Assembly (NCBI GenBank): GCA_964531735.1
Contig: CAZHGD010000107.1
Span: forward strand, 1-25,647
Reading direction: 5' to 3'
DNA: 25,647 nt
Source: CAZHGD01 sp964531735
Lineage (GTDB): Bacteria; Armatimonadota; UBA10988
A program made the translations under genes and the position numbers. The notes beneath the pieces were generated by a model. That model was not told where the DNA came from. It worked only from the letters and a program-made list of their open reading frames with translations, and searched no databases. Shown in pieces: positions 7,913-15,004 of this stretch; position 1 is the first letter of the stretch; each line of letters starts with the position of its first letter.

Positions 7913-8698
7913 ATGTATCTCTGCTACGTGGATGAGTCCGGCGATCCTGGCCCCAAGGGCTCGACCCATCTGGTCCTTACCGGTGCCGCCCTCTTCGAAG
8001 GCAAGTGGCGCCACCTGCGTGAGGATCTGGACCGCATCACAGCCGTGTACTGGCCAGTGCCGCCGCGCCCAACCGAGTTCCACCTCAACGAACTGCAAGG
8101 TGGCAAGGGCGCCTTCCGTTCTCTCACACCAGTGGACAGGGAGCGCCTTAAGCTGGATCTGTGTCAGGTGGCAACGCGACTACTCGATAGCGAGCTGCGG
8201 GTCTTCACGGTCATAGCCGACAAGTCAGAGTGGTTTTCGGCCAATCCTGCCAAGACGGGCGACGATCTCTACTTGGATCTGTTCGAGCAGCTATCCAGCA
8301 GATTCGACCTGTTTCTGCGGCGGCGCCATGCTGAAGGCTTTGCGAGCAAGGGCATCATCATCGCCGATCCTCACAAGCAGCAGCTCTCTCGCACACTCAA
8401 GGCATTTCAGCGAACGACGCAGAAGGCGGGCAATCGATGGTCGCCAATCTACAACCTGATTGAGACGGTCTTCTTCCTGGACTCACAGGAGTCCCCCGGT
8501 CTGCAGCTGGCTGACCTGTTCTCGTATGCCGTGTGGCGCTTGGTCGTCGGTGCAGACACCGGCTTGGCGGGCGCGCTGGGCAACTGCTTTGACCGAGAGC
8601 CGCTGTATGCCACCACCAACGCGGGCAAGTGGCATGGCGTCAAGTGCTTGAGTTCGGATCCAGCGCTGCTTGCCCGGATTAGCAGCATCTGGCGCTAG
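7913..8698 (+). CDS. DUF3800 domain protein (261 aa)
   Basis: The start MYLCYVDESGDPG and the late GLQLADLFSYAVWR motif mark the DUF3800 family. Its conserved acidic residues (here D7 and E8, D152 in IIADPHK, D201 in QLAD) suggest an RNase H-like metal-dependent fold. The biological role is not established; members are often found in mobile or defence-associated regions. The ATG at 7913 begins the family motif; the frame is open upstream but lies outside the predicted transcript. No clear Shine-Dalgarno is seen. The gene uses more A/T in third codon positions than its neighbours and has its own promoter, consistent with transfer. It ends five bases before the convergent glycosyltransferase gene. 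No partner gene accompanies it. Confidence 0.85.
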   Translation: MYLCYVDESGDPGPKGSTHLVLTGAALFEGKWRHLREDLDRITAVYWPVPPRPTEFHLNELQGGKGAFRSLTPVDRERLKLDLCQVATRLLDSELRVFTVIADKSEWFSANPAKTGDDLYLDLFEQLSSRFDLFLRRRHAEGFASKGIIIADPHKQQLSRTLKAFQRTTQKAGNRWSPIYNLIETVFFLDSQESPGLQLADLFSYAVWRLVVGADTGLAGALGNCFDREPLYATTNAGKWHGVKCLSSDPALLARISSIWR

Positions 8699-8703
8699 CG
8701 GAC

Positions 8704-9642
8704 CTATGGCTCGATCACCTCGCCGTGCGGGCCGAGCTCGCCCCAGCCCTGTGGGTTGCGGTCGACGGTTGGGTCGTGCTCGGCGATCTCGGTGTTGGCG
8801 TCCCACTGCTGCACGAACTCCGCCAGGCGCCCTTCGCGAGCCATACGGTCACGCTCGGACTCGTGCCACTGGTGCAGCAGGTGGGTCCGGCCGCGGATGT
8901 CGACCGGAACCAGGCCGCTGTGGCGAGCGCGCCACAGCAGGTCATCGTCCTCGGAGCCCCAGCCGACGATGCGCTCGTCATAGCCGTGGATGCGGTGGAA
9001 CCACTCGGCGGTGGCCGACTGACACGCGCCGGAGCCCAGGCAGTCGCGGGGGGTGGAGCGGGCCACCAACTGGTCGAACCGGTTGGTGACGTCGAAGTCG
9101 GGGGCACAGCAGTCGGACGGGAGATCGAGTGCGTCGCTGATCACGAAGGCGCGGTCACCCATCGCCAGATGGGTGCTGACCAGCACGGCCATGAAGTCCG
9201 GCGCGAACAGCATATCGACGTCGGTCGGGTAGACGTAACGCGCCCGCGGGTCGGCCTGGCGCAGCGCCGCGTTGATGGCCCGCGCCCGGCTCCAGGCCGG
9301 CTGTTCGAGATGCAGCGCCACCAGGCGCACCTGATACCGATGGCAGCGTTGGCGCAGGTCGGCCAGGTGGTCCGGCGTGCTGCCCAGGTCGCAGACCGTG
9401 ATGTCGACGCACTCGGGCGGGAGCGTCTGCGCGCGCAAGCTGCGGAACAGAGCCTCGATGCGGGACCCGCTGCGGTTGAGCACGCCGACGGCCACCGCCA
9501 CGCATTGCGCCTCCACCAACCGGCGCGGCACGAACCACGAGCGGACCTCCGGCCAGCGACGGTTGCGCCAGTAGCGCCAGCACCGCCGCAGACGCCGATC
9601 GGCATCGGCCAGAAAGCCGCTCGCGGGCGCCGGGGTGGTCAC
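8704..9642 (-). CDS. Family 2 glycosyltransferase with galactosyltransferase-type C-terminus (312 aa)
   Basis: A GT-A fold glycosyltransferase. After about 45 basic, Trp-rich N-terminal residues, the nucleotide-sugar domain starts at VAVAVGVLNRSG. The metal-binding DxD is DVD at 141-143 (YPTDVDMLF). The acceptor-side GWGSEDDDL (227-235), followed by HxxH-like residues (LLHQWHE), matches the C-terminal domain of chondroitin polymerase and galactosyltransferase-type GT2/GT7 proteins. No membrane segment is evident, so it probably acts at the cytoplasmic face on a surface polysaccharide, lipid-linked sugar or glycoprotein. It starts with GTG at 9642 and overlaps the murA-like stop by four bases (GTGA), so the two are translationally coupled. 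Donor and acceptor sugars cannot be deduced. Confidence 0.88.
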   Translation of the reverse strand: MTTPAPASGFLADADRRLRRCWRYWRNRRWPEVRSWFVPRRLVEAQCVAVAVGVLNRSGSRIEALFRSLRAQTLPPECVDITVCDLGSTPDHLADLRQRCHRYQVRLVALHLEQPAWSRARAINAALRQADPRARYVYPTDVDMLFAPDFMAVLVSTHLAMGDRAFVISDALDLPSDCCAPDFDVTNRFDQLVARSTPRDCLGSGACQSATAEWFHRIHGYDERIVGWGSEDDDLLWRARHSGLVPVDIRGRTHLLHQWHESERDRMAREGRLAEFVQQWDANTEIAEHDPTVDRNPQGWGELGPHGEVIEP

Positions 9643-10925
9643 GCTTCGACTCGCTCCAGGTCCGCACCGAGGAGACGCAGCCGGTCGTCGATCCGTTCAT
9701 AGCCGCGGTCGATCTGCTGGATGTTGTGAATCAGCGATTCGCCGCTGGCGCACAGCGCGGCGATCAGCAGGGCCATGCCGGCCCGAATGTCGGGCGAGCT
9801 GATCTGCGCGCCGTGCAGCCGCGACGGCCCGCTGACCACCGCGCGGTGCGGGTCACACAGGACCACCCGCGCGCCCATGTCGATCAGCCGGTCGACGAAG
9901 AACAGCCGGCTCTCGAACATCTTCTGGTGGATCAGCACCATGCCCTCGGCCTGGGTGGCCACCATCAGCGCGATGCTGACCAGGTCGGGCGGGAACATCG
10001 GCCACGGCCCGTCATCGACCTTCGGGATGGCGCCGTCGAAGTCCGGCCGCACCACCAGCTCCTGCTCGGCCGGCACGCGCACATCGGGACCGTCGATCTC
10101 GAACTCGACACCCAGGCGGCGCAGGACCAGGCGCACCATCATCAGGTCGTCCGGCGCGGCGTCGCGAATCACCAGCTCGCTCCGCGTGGCCGCGGCCAGG
10201 CCGATGAAGCTACCGACCTCGAGGAAATCGGGCCCGATGCGGTGCTGGGTACCGTGCAACCGCTGGACACCGTCGATCCGCAACACGTTGGTGCCGACGC
10301 CGCTGATCTGCGCGCCCATGGCGTTGAGCATCTGGCACAGGTGCTGGACGTGCGGCTCGCCGGCGGCGTTGAGGATCGTCGTGCGCCCAGCCGCCAGCAC
10401 GGCGGCCATGACCGCTTGTTCGGTGCCGGTCACCGAAGGCTCATCGAGGAACAGCTCGCCGCCGCGCAGGCCGCGAGGCGCGGCGATGACCAGCGGGTCG
10501 CTGCCGCTCAGTTCGGCGCCGAGACTGGTCAGCGCCAGCAAGTGCGTATCGACGCGCCGCCGGCCGATGCGGTCGCCGCCGGGTCGCGGCAGCCGCGCCT
10601 CGCCGAGGCGGGCCAGCAGCGGCGCGGCCAGCAGGAACGAGCCGCGGATGCGCTCGGACAACAGCGGGTCGAGCGCCTGGCCGTTCAGCCCCGCCGAACA
10701 GATGGCCACCTCGTTGCGGCTGCGGCGGTCGACGCGCGCGCCAAGCTGCTCGGCGAGCTCCAGCATCCAGCGCACGTCGAGGATGTCGGGCAGGTTGTGC
10801 AGCACGACCTCTTCGTCGGTCAGCAAGGCCGCGGCGACCGCCGGCAGGGCCTCGTTCTTGTTGCCCGCCGGGCGGATCTCGCCCTGCAACCGCCGGCCGC
10901 CTCGAACCCGGAACGCTTCGGCCAC
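9639..10925 (-). CDS. murA: UDP-N-acetylglucosamine 1-carboxyvinyltransferase, Asp-type active site (428 aa)
   Basis: MurA transfers enolpyruvate from PEP to UDP-GlcNAc, the first committed step of peptidoglycan synthesis in the cytoplasm. The protein has the expected length and the PAGNKNEALP motif (K23, N24). It also has the loop LPRPGGDRIGRRRVDTHL, with Asp118 at the position of Cys115 in E. coli MurA, and the PPD motif matching the catalytic Asp305 region. Asp at this site is natural in mycobacterial and chlamydial MurA and makes the enzyme insensitive to fosfomycin. The start is GTG at 10925, with an excellent AAAGGAGG just upstream; the frame is open further but without such a site. It could be the housekeeping enzyme or a paralog dedicated to the coupled glycosyltransferase. 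Confidence 0.9.
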   Translation of the reverse strand: MAEAFRVRGGRRLQGEIRPAGNKNEALPAVAAALLTDEEVVLHNLPDILDVRWMLELAEQLGARVDRRSRNEVAICSAGLNGQALDPLLSERIRGSFLLAAPLLARLGEARLPRPGGDRIGRRRVDTHLLALTSLGAELSGSDPLVIAAPRGLRGGELFLDEPSVTGTEQAVMAAVLAAGRTTILNAAGEPHVQHLCQMLNAMGAQISGVGTNVLRIDGVQRLHGTQHRIGPDFLEVGSFIGLAAATRSELVIRDAAPDDLMMVRLVLRRLGVEFEIDGPDVRVPAEQELVVRPDFDGAIPKVDDGPWPMFPPDLVSIALMVATQAEGMVLIHQKMFESRLFFVDRLIDMGARVVLCDPHRAVVSGPSRLHGAQISSPDIRAGMALLIAALCASGESLIHNIQQIDRGYERIDDRLRLLGADLERVEA

Positions 10926-10955
10926 GCACGCCTCCTTTGACAGACCGTACCACCC

Positions 10956-11573
10956 GTGGCACGCTGTCGCCAGTTCGGGATTCGCCCTGTGCGGTGGTGC
11001 CTCCTTTCGGCGTTGGCTCTGGGTTTGACCGCTTGCACGGCGCCGTCGCCGCAGCCGGTCACACTGCAACCGCTCGGCGCGGTGCCGCCGGAGCTGCTCG
11101 CGCATCTGCGCGCCGACTTGGCGCCCGACTACCGGCTGACGCTCGCCGACTCGGCACCCGTGCCGCGCGACGTCTGGGTGGCCGGGCGCTACGACGCCGA
11201 CCGCCTGCTGGCCAAGCTGCCCCGACCGTCAGGCGCGCGCTGGTTGCTCGCCGTGGCCGACCTGGACTGCAACACCGCGGAGCGGACCTTCGTCTTCGGC
11301 CTGGCCGAGCAAGACGGGCAAGTCGCCGTGGTGGGCTATCGCCGGTTGGCCAGCCAGTGCGATGCTGGGACGCTCCGGCGACGGCTGGAGGTTACGGCGC
11401 GGCACGAATTGGGGCATTTGGCCGGGTTGGCGCACTGCGCCAACCCGGCCTGTGTCATGTACCTGTCGGTGACGGTGGCCGACACCGACCGCAAGTCGAC
11501 CGGCCGGTGCCGCCGCTGTCGGGCGGCAGCAGCTCAGACCCAGGCGCCTGGCCCGGCGGTCTCGGTGCAGTAG
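10956..11573 (+). CDS. Archaemetzincin-type zinc metalloprotease, predicted lipoprotein (205 aa)
   Basis: The signature HELGHLAGLAHC (H150, E151, H154, H160, C161), C166, Met168 (CVMYLS) and a later CRRC (C185, C188) form the archaemetzincin motif, HExxHxxGxxHC, C, M-turn, CxxC. The histidines bind the catalytic zinc and the four cysteines a second metal. The N-terminus is a lipoprotein signal ending LTAC (C27), so the enzyme should be anchored on the outer face of a membrane. That is unusual for archaemetzincins, which are mostly cytosolic. The start is GTG 10956; GTG 10989 is an alternative that still leaves a signal peptide, and neither has a good Shine-Dalgarno. It is divergent from murA with only 30 bp between starts. 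Its 3' end overlaps the convergent aminotransferase gene by 40 bp. Substrates are unknown. Confidence 0.85.
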   Translation: MARCRQFGIRPVRWCLLSALALGLTACTAPSPQPVTLQPLGAVPPELLAHLRADLAPDYRLTLADSAPVPRDVWVAGRYDADRLLAKLPRPSGARWLLAVADLDCNTAERTFVFGLAEQDGQVAVVGYRRLASQCDAGTLRRRLEVTARHELGHLAGLAHCANPACVMYLSVTVADTDRKSTGRCRRCRAAAAQTQAPGPAVSVQ

Positions 11574-12904
11574 GCGGCGAAGACCTTGTTCAGACCGGCG
11601 GCCACCGCGTCGCAGTCGGCCTCGCTGAGCCACTGGTCCAGCCCGACCGACACCTCACGGGCGTACAGGTCCTCGGCCACCGGGCAGTCGCCCGGTTGGT
11701 AGTCGGCCTGGCCGCCGCGCTCCAGGTAGAGCGGGTGCTCCCAGACCGAGCCGCCCGGAGTGTGGCCGCGGCGGAGCGTGATCGGGAACATGTCACGCGC
11801 CAGGTGCCAGTCGGGCGCGTGCGCGGTGCCGCGCGTGCCGGCGCCGATGCCTTCGGCGCACAGCGCCTTGGCGATCTGGGCGCTCAGCTCGCAGGTGGCC
11901 GGGAAGAACCGGAGCTGATAGCCGATGGCGCCGTCGGGATCGTTCAGCTTCTGCGGGGTCACTTCGGCGTACCCGTGCAACTGCTCGCGCACGCGGCGGC
12001 TGACTCGCCGGTAGCGGCCGACCACGTCGTCGAGCTTGCCGAGTTGCACCAGGTCGATCGCGGCCTCCATCTCGGACAGCCGGTAGTTGGTGCCGACGAA
12101 CAGCTCGCCGTCGTACCGCGGCGCGCCGAACCGGTCGCGGCGCCACAGGCCGCCGCCCTCGGCCATCTGGCAGGCCCGCTCGAACAGCCGCTCGTCGCTC
12201 GAGACGATCATGCCGCCTTCGCCGCCGCCGATGATCTTGTAGGCCGAGATGCTGAAGCAGCCCAGGTCGCCGATGGAGCCGACGTAGCGGCCGCGGTACT
12301 GCGCCCCCGGCGCCTGCGCGCAGTCCTCCACCACCTTCAGACCGTGCTGGCGCGCGACCTCCATCACCGGCGCGAGGTCGGCGACGTTGCCCCAGTGGTG
12401 GGTCGGCGCCACCGCCACGGTGCGCGGCGTGATGGCCGCGGCGATCTTGGTCGGGTCGATCTGCAGCGACTCGTCGATGTCGCTGAAGACCGGCACGCCA
12501 CCGGCCAGGACCACGGCCATCGCCGTGGCGGCGAAGCCCAAGGCCGGCACGATGACCTCGGTGCCCGGCCCGACGCCGGCAGCGGCGAAGGCGCTGTGCA
12601 GAGCGCCGGTGCCCGAGCTGACGCTGAGGGCGTGGCGCACGCCGAACTTGTCGCGGGCCAGCGCTTCGTAGCGCTCGCCCATCGATGGGTTGGCCGACCC
12701 ATAGTAGCGCCCGAGGTGGGCGCCACCGCCCAGGTCCTCATCGCTGACCGCCGCCCGGATGCGGTCGAGGGCCGCCGGCGAGTACCCGTAGCGTTCGGCG
12801 ATGGCCATGAACTCCGCGGTGCCCAGCTTCGGCTGGCCCTGGCCCGTGCGGCCGGTGAACGCCGGCGTGCCGCCATCAATCGCCAGCTTGCCAAAGTCCG
12901 CCAT
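11534..12904 (-). CDS. DegT/DnrJ/EryC1/StrS-family aminotransferase (456 aa)
   Basis: A fold-type I PLP enzyme, most often a transaminase of keto-sugars in the making of amino sugars for surface glycans or antibiotics. The cofactor sites are visible: SSGTGALHSAF (phosphate site), VVEDCAQAPGA (D194) and SISAYKIIGGGEGG, with K223 as the likely Schiff-base lysine. The overall length is slightly above the usual 370-430 residues because of an N-terminal extension of about 60 residues and a longer C-terminal part. The ATG at 12904 has GAGGAGGAG (12911-12919) upstream. It lies 80 bp after the AraC-type regulator on the same strand and could be co-transcribed with or controlled by it. The product sugar cannot be deduced, and some members of this family are dehydratases instead. 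Confidence 0.9.
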   Translation of the reverse strand: MADFGKLAIDGGTPAFTGRTGQGQPKLGTAEFMAIAERYGYSPAALDRIRAAVSDEDLGGGAHLGRYYGSANPSMGERYEALARDKFGVRHALSVSSGTGALHSAFAAAGVGPGTEVIVPALGFAATAMAVVLAGGVPVFSDIDESLQIDPTKIAAAITPRTVAVAPTHHWGNVADLAPVMEVARQHGLKVVEDCAQAPGAQYRGRYVGSIGDLGCFSISAYKIIGGGEGGMIVSSDERLFERACQMAEGGGLWRRDRFGAPRYDGELFVGTNYRLSEMEAAIDLVQLGKLDDVVGRYRRVSRRVREQLHGYAEVTPQKLNDPDGAIGYQLRFFPATCELSAQIAKALCAEGIGAGTRGTAHAPDWHLARDMFPITLRRGHTPGGSVWEHPLYLERGGQADYQPGDCPVAEDLYAREVSVGLDQWLSEADCDAVAAGLNKVFAAYCTETAGPGAWV

Positions 12905-12984
12905 GTGTGTCTCCTCCTCGGTCCTGCTCTGCTTGCCTCAAACTGCCAAGATAGCGCTGCCGCCAGCGGTCGGCAATGCCGCCA

Positions 12985-13917
12985 TCAACGATCTGGTGTC
13001 TGAATCTCCGCTTGCCGGCCGCGGTACTCGGTGGGGCTGAGGTGCATCGCCCGGCGGAACGCGTGGCTGAAGTGATGGGTGTCGGCAAAACCCAGCGCGG
13101 CGGCGATTTCGCCGACGCTGCGGCGCGTCTGGCGGAGGTAGCCGCAGGCCTGTTCCATGCGGCGGGCCTCGACGAACTGGCGAATACTCTGGCCGCACTG
13201 CTGCGCGAATAACGACGACAGGTAGTTGGGCGAGAGGCCCACGGTGCGCGCCAGTTCGGCCACCGTGGGCGGCTGGTCGAGCGCGGCGGCCAGGTGTTCA
13301 CGGACGGCCTGCACCGCGGGATGGTACGGCTGCGGCTCGGGTCGCTGCACCGCCTGCAGCCGGTCGAGACACCAGGCCAGCACGCGGAGCAGCGCCGGCA
13401 GCGGTGGCTGCTGCGTGGGCCAGGGCGCCCGGCACACCGTGCGCAGGTCGTCGGTGACGCCGCGCGGCGGCTCGGACAGCAGCGTGGTGTGGACCACGCG
13501 GTAGCCCTCGCCCGGCGCGAACCGGCTCCGGTGCAGCCGCACGCCGGGCACCGTAGCACCGAGCCAGAGCAGCTCATAGGCGCCGGCCTGGTCAATGCTG
13601 CACTCGCCATGCGGCACGCCACTGTCACAGACCAACCAGTCGCCCGCCTGCGCCTCGTAGATGCGCTCACCAATGCCGAACAGCAGGTGGCCGGTCAGCA
13701 CCGTGGCCAGCTCGGGCCAGAGGTGGCGGTGGCCGAGCAGACCGGTGGTCAGGCGGCGCTCCGCGTAGAAGTCCACGGCCACCGGCGGGCGGGTCGATTC
13801 GCGCTCGGCGAGCGGCTGGCCACAGAGCACCCGACTCGGCTGGATCGCCGCCACATTGGCCACCACGATGGTGGCCAGGCAGTGCGTCAGCGCCTGAGCG
13901 GTCTCGAGATCGGGCAT
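12985..13917 (-). CDS. AraC/XylS-family transcriptional regulator (310 aa)
   Basis: The N-terminal half (about 45-130) is a cupin-like sensing domain (LTTGLLGHRHLWPEL, AGDWLVCDSGVPHGE). The C-terminal 100 residues form the AraC DNA-binding domain, with two helix-turn-helix units: about 217-238 (TVAELARTVGLSPNYLSSLF) and about 267-290 (SVGEIAAALGFADTHHFSHAF). The family's closing P-x-x-Y-R motif appears as SPTEYRGR. Such proteins usually sense a sugar or related ligand and activate nearby catabolic genes. The chosen ATG gives a normal-length protein, but no good Shine-Dalgarno precedes it. It is divergent from the radical SAM gene across 93 bp containing palindromes, and upstream of the aminotransferase. 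Its ligand and targets are unknown. Confidence 0.9.
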   Translation of the reverse strand: MPDLETAQALTHCLATIVVANVAAIQPSRVLCGQPLAERESTRPPVAVDFYAERRLTTGLLGHRHLWPELATVLTGHLLFGIGERIYEAQAGDWLVCDSGVPHGECSIDQAGAYELLWLGATVPGVRLHRSRFAPGEGYRVVHTTLLSEPPRGVTDDLRTVCRAPWPTQQPPLPALLRVLAWCLDRLQAVQRPEPQPYHPAVQAVREHLAAALDQPPTVAELARTVGLSPNYLSSLFAQQCGQSIRQFVEARRMEQACGYLRQTRRSVGEIAAALGFADTHHFSHAFRRAMHLSPTEYRGRQAEIQTPDR

Positions 13918-13958
13918 GGTCGGGCAGCACCGCACGCAGCATAGCGCCGCGACGGCGC

Positions 13959-13999
13959 AGCCGGCAAGAGCCGGCTTGACGCAAACAGGCGTTTGTGTC
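13959..13999. promoter_or_regulatory. Paired palindromes between divergent araC-like and radical SAM genes
   Basis: Two inverted repeats lie in this 93-bp intergenic stretch. AGCCGG (13959-13964) pairs with CCGGCT (13971-13976). GACGCAAAC (13978-13986) pairs with GTTTGTGTC (13991-13999) at 8 of 9 positions. A TTGAC (13976-13980) overlaps the second palindrome. This is a candidate operator for the divergent regulator or another repressor; no convincing -10 box was found. Confidence 0.4.
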
Positions 14000-14010
14000 A
14001 GGCTGCCGCC

Positions 14011-14943
14011 ATGGACAGAGCGGAGCGGCTGGCGGCGGCTTCGCCCACGGTCGAGGTGCGGTACCTGCGGGCGGCGACGGTGCTGAACCGGGCCGCGGGC
14101 GCGCGGGTGCGGCTCGATCTGACACTCAACCCGTACCGTGGCTGCGAGTTCGGCTGCCGCTACTGCTACGCGCGGTACACCCACACCTTCCTCGACCACC
14201 AGGACCCGAGCGAGTTCGAGCGCGTGGTCTACGCCAAGCTCGAGGCGCCGCAGCGACTGGCGGCCGAGTTGGCGCGGTTGCGCCTGGCCGGTCGGCGCAT
14301 CGCCATCGGCACGGCGTGCGACGCCTACCAGCCGGTCGAGCGCCGGTTGCACCTGACGCGCGGCCTGCTCGAGGCACTGTGCGGCTGCCGCGGCGCGACG
14401 GTCAACCTGGTCACCAAGTCCGACCTGGTGACTCGCGATCTCGATCTGCTGGTGCGGCTGCAGCAGCAACATGGCCTGTGGGTGGCGTTCACGCTGCTGA
14501 CGCTCGACCGGCACCTGGCGCGCCGGCTGGAACCGCGCGCGCCGACGCCCGCCAAGCGGTTGGCCGCCATCGCGCGACTGACCGCCGCCGGTGTGCCGGT
14601 GGGGATCAGCTACGGGCCCATCCTGCCGGGGCTGAACGACTCACCGGCGGCCATGGCGGCGGTGTGCGGCGCGGCGGCGCAGGCCGGGGCCAGCTTTGTG
14701 TTCGGCCAGGTGCTCTGGATACCGGCCTGCGCGCGGCCGGTGCTGATGGGCTGGCTTGGCGAGCAGTTCCCCGAGCTGATGCCGCGCTACCGGCGGTGGT
14801 ACGGACACGAGCAGGAGGCGCCGGACGAGGAGCGGCGGCGCCTGCTCGAGCGGCTGGGCGAAGTGGCCACCGCCGCGGGGCTGGCGCTGGGGCCGTGTGC
14901 CGCGGCACCGGCCGAACAGCAGCTTGCGCTGGATCTGGGCTGA
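14011..14943 (+). CDS. SPL-like radical SAM protein (310 aa)
   Basis: The motif NPYRGCEFGCRYCYARYTH carries the CxxxCxxC iron-sulfur site of radical SAM enzymes (C45, C49, C52). The surrounding sequence (LTLNPYRGCEFGC, IAIGTACDAYQPVE, VNLVTKSDLVTRDLDLL) matches COG1533, the group that includes spore photoproduct lyase (SplB) and many stand-alone homologues in non-sporulating bacteria. The reaction of the stand-alone members is not known; DNA photoproduct repair is only one possibility. The ATG at 14011 starts a typical-length protein; upstream in-frame codons fall inside the palindromic region and lack a Shine-Dalgarno. It is divergent from the AraC-type gene and convergent with the beta-helix gene, and so probably monocistronic. 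Confidence 0.88.
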   Translation: MDRAERLAAASPTVEVRYLRAATVLNRAAGARVRLDLTLNPYRGCEFGCRYCYARYTHTFLDHQDPSEFERVVYAKLEAPQRLAAELARLRLAGRRIAIGTACDAYQPVERRLHLTRGLLEALCGCRGATVNLVTKSDLVTRDLDLLVRLQQQHGLWVAFTLLTLDRHLARRLEPRAPTPAKRLAAIARLTAAGVPVGISYGPILPGLNDSPAAMAAVCGAAAQAGASFVFGQVLWIPACARPVLMGWLGEQFPELMPRYRRWYGHEQEAPDEERRRLLERLGEVATAAGLALGPCAAAPAEQQLALDLG

Positions 14944-14964
14944 CGTTGCGATGACCGCGCCTGC

Positions 14965-14990
14965 GCCAGCCGGCACCCGGTGCGGCTGGC
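14965..14990. terminator. Candidate bidirectional terminator hairpin
   Basis: GCCAGCCG (14965-14972) pairs perfectly with CGGCTGGC (14983-14990), and part of the 10-base loop can pair further. It lies in the 61-bp gap between two convergent genes. There is no poly-T tract on either side, so it would be an atypical intrinsic terminator. Confidence 0.4.
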
Positions 14991-15004
14991 CGCACCAACG
15001 ATGG

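Noticed and set aside
4066..7914. Very long open frame on the minus strand opposite the GH32-like and beta-helix genes
   Set aside because: GC-rich codon bias leaves the opposite strand free of stops; the translation is low-complexity with no domain, and the plus-strand genes are unmistakable.
10937..13003. 688-residue plus-strand frame across the protease and aminotransferase genes
   Set aside because: It crosses two well-supported genes in other frames and has no recognisable motif.
14011..14943. Radical SAM gene as a true spore photoproduct lyase in a sporulation context
   Set aside because: Only the general SPL-like signature is present and no sporulation gene is nearby; stand-alone homologues are widespread in non-sporulating bacteria.
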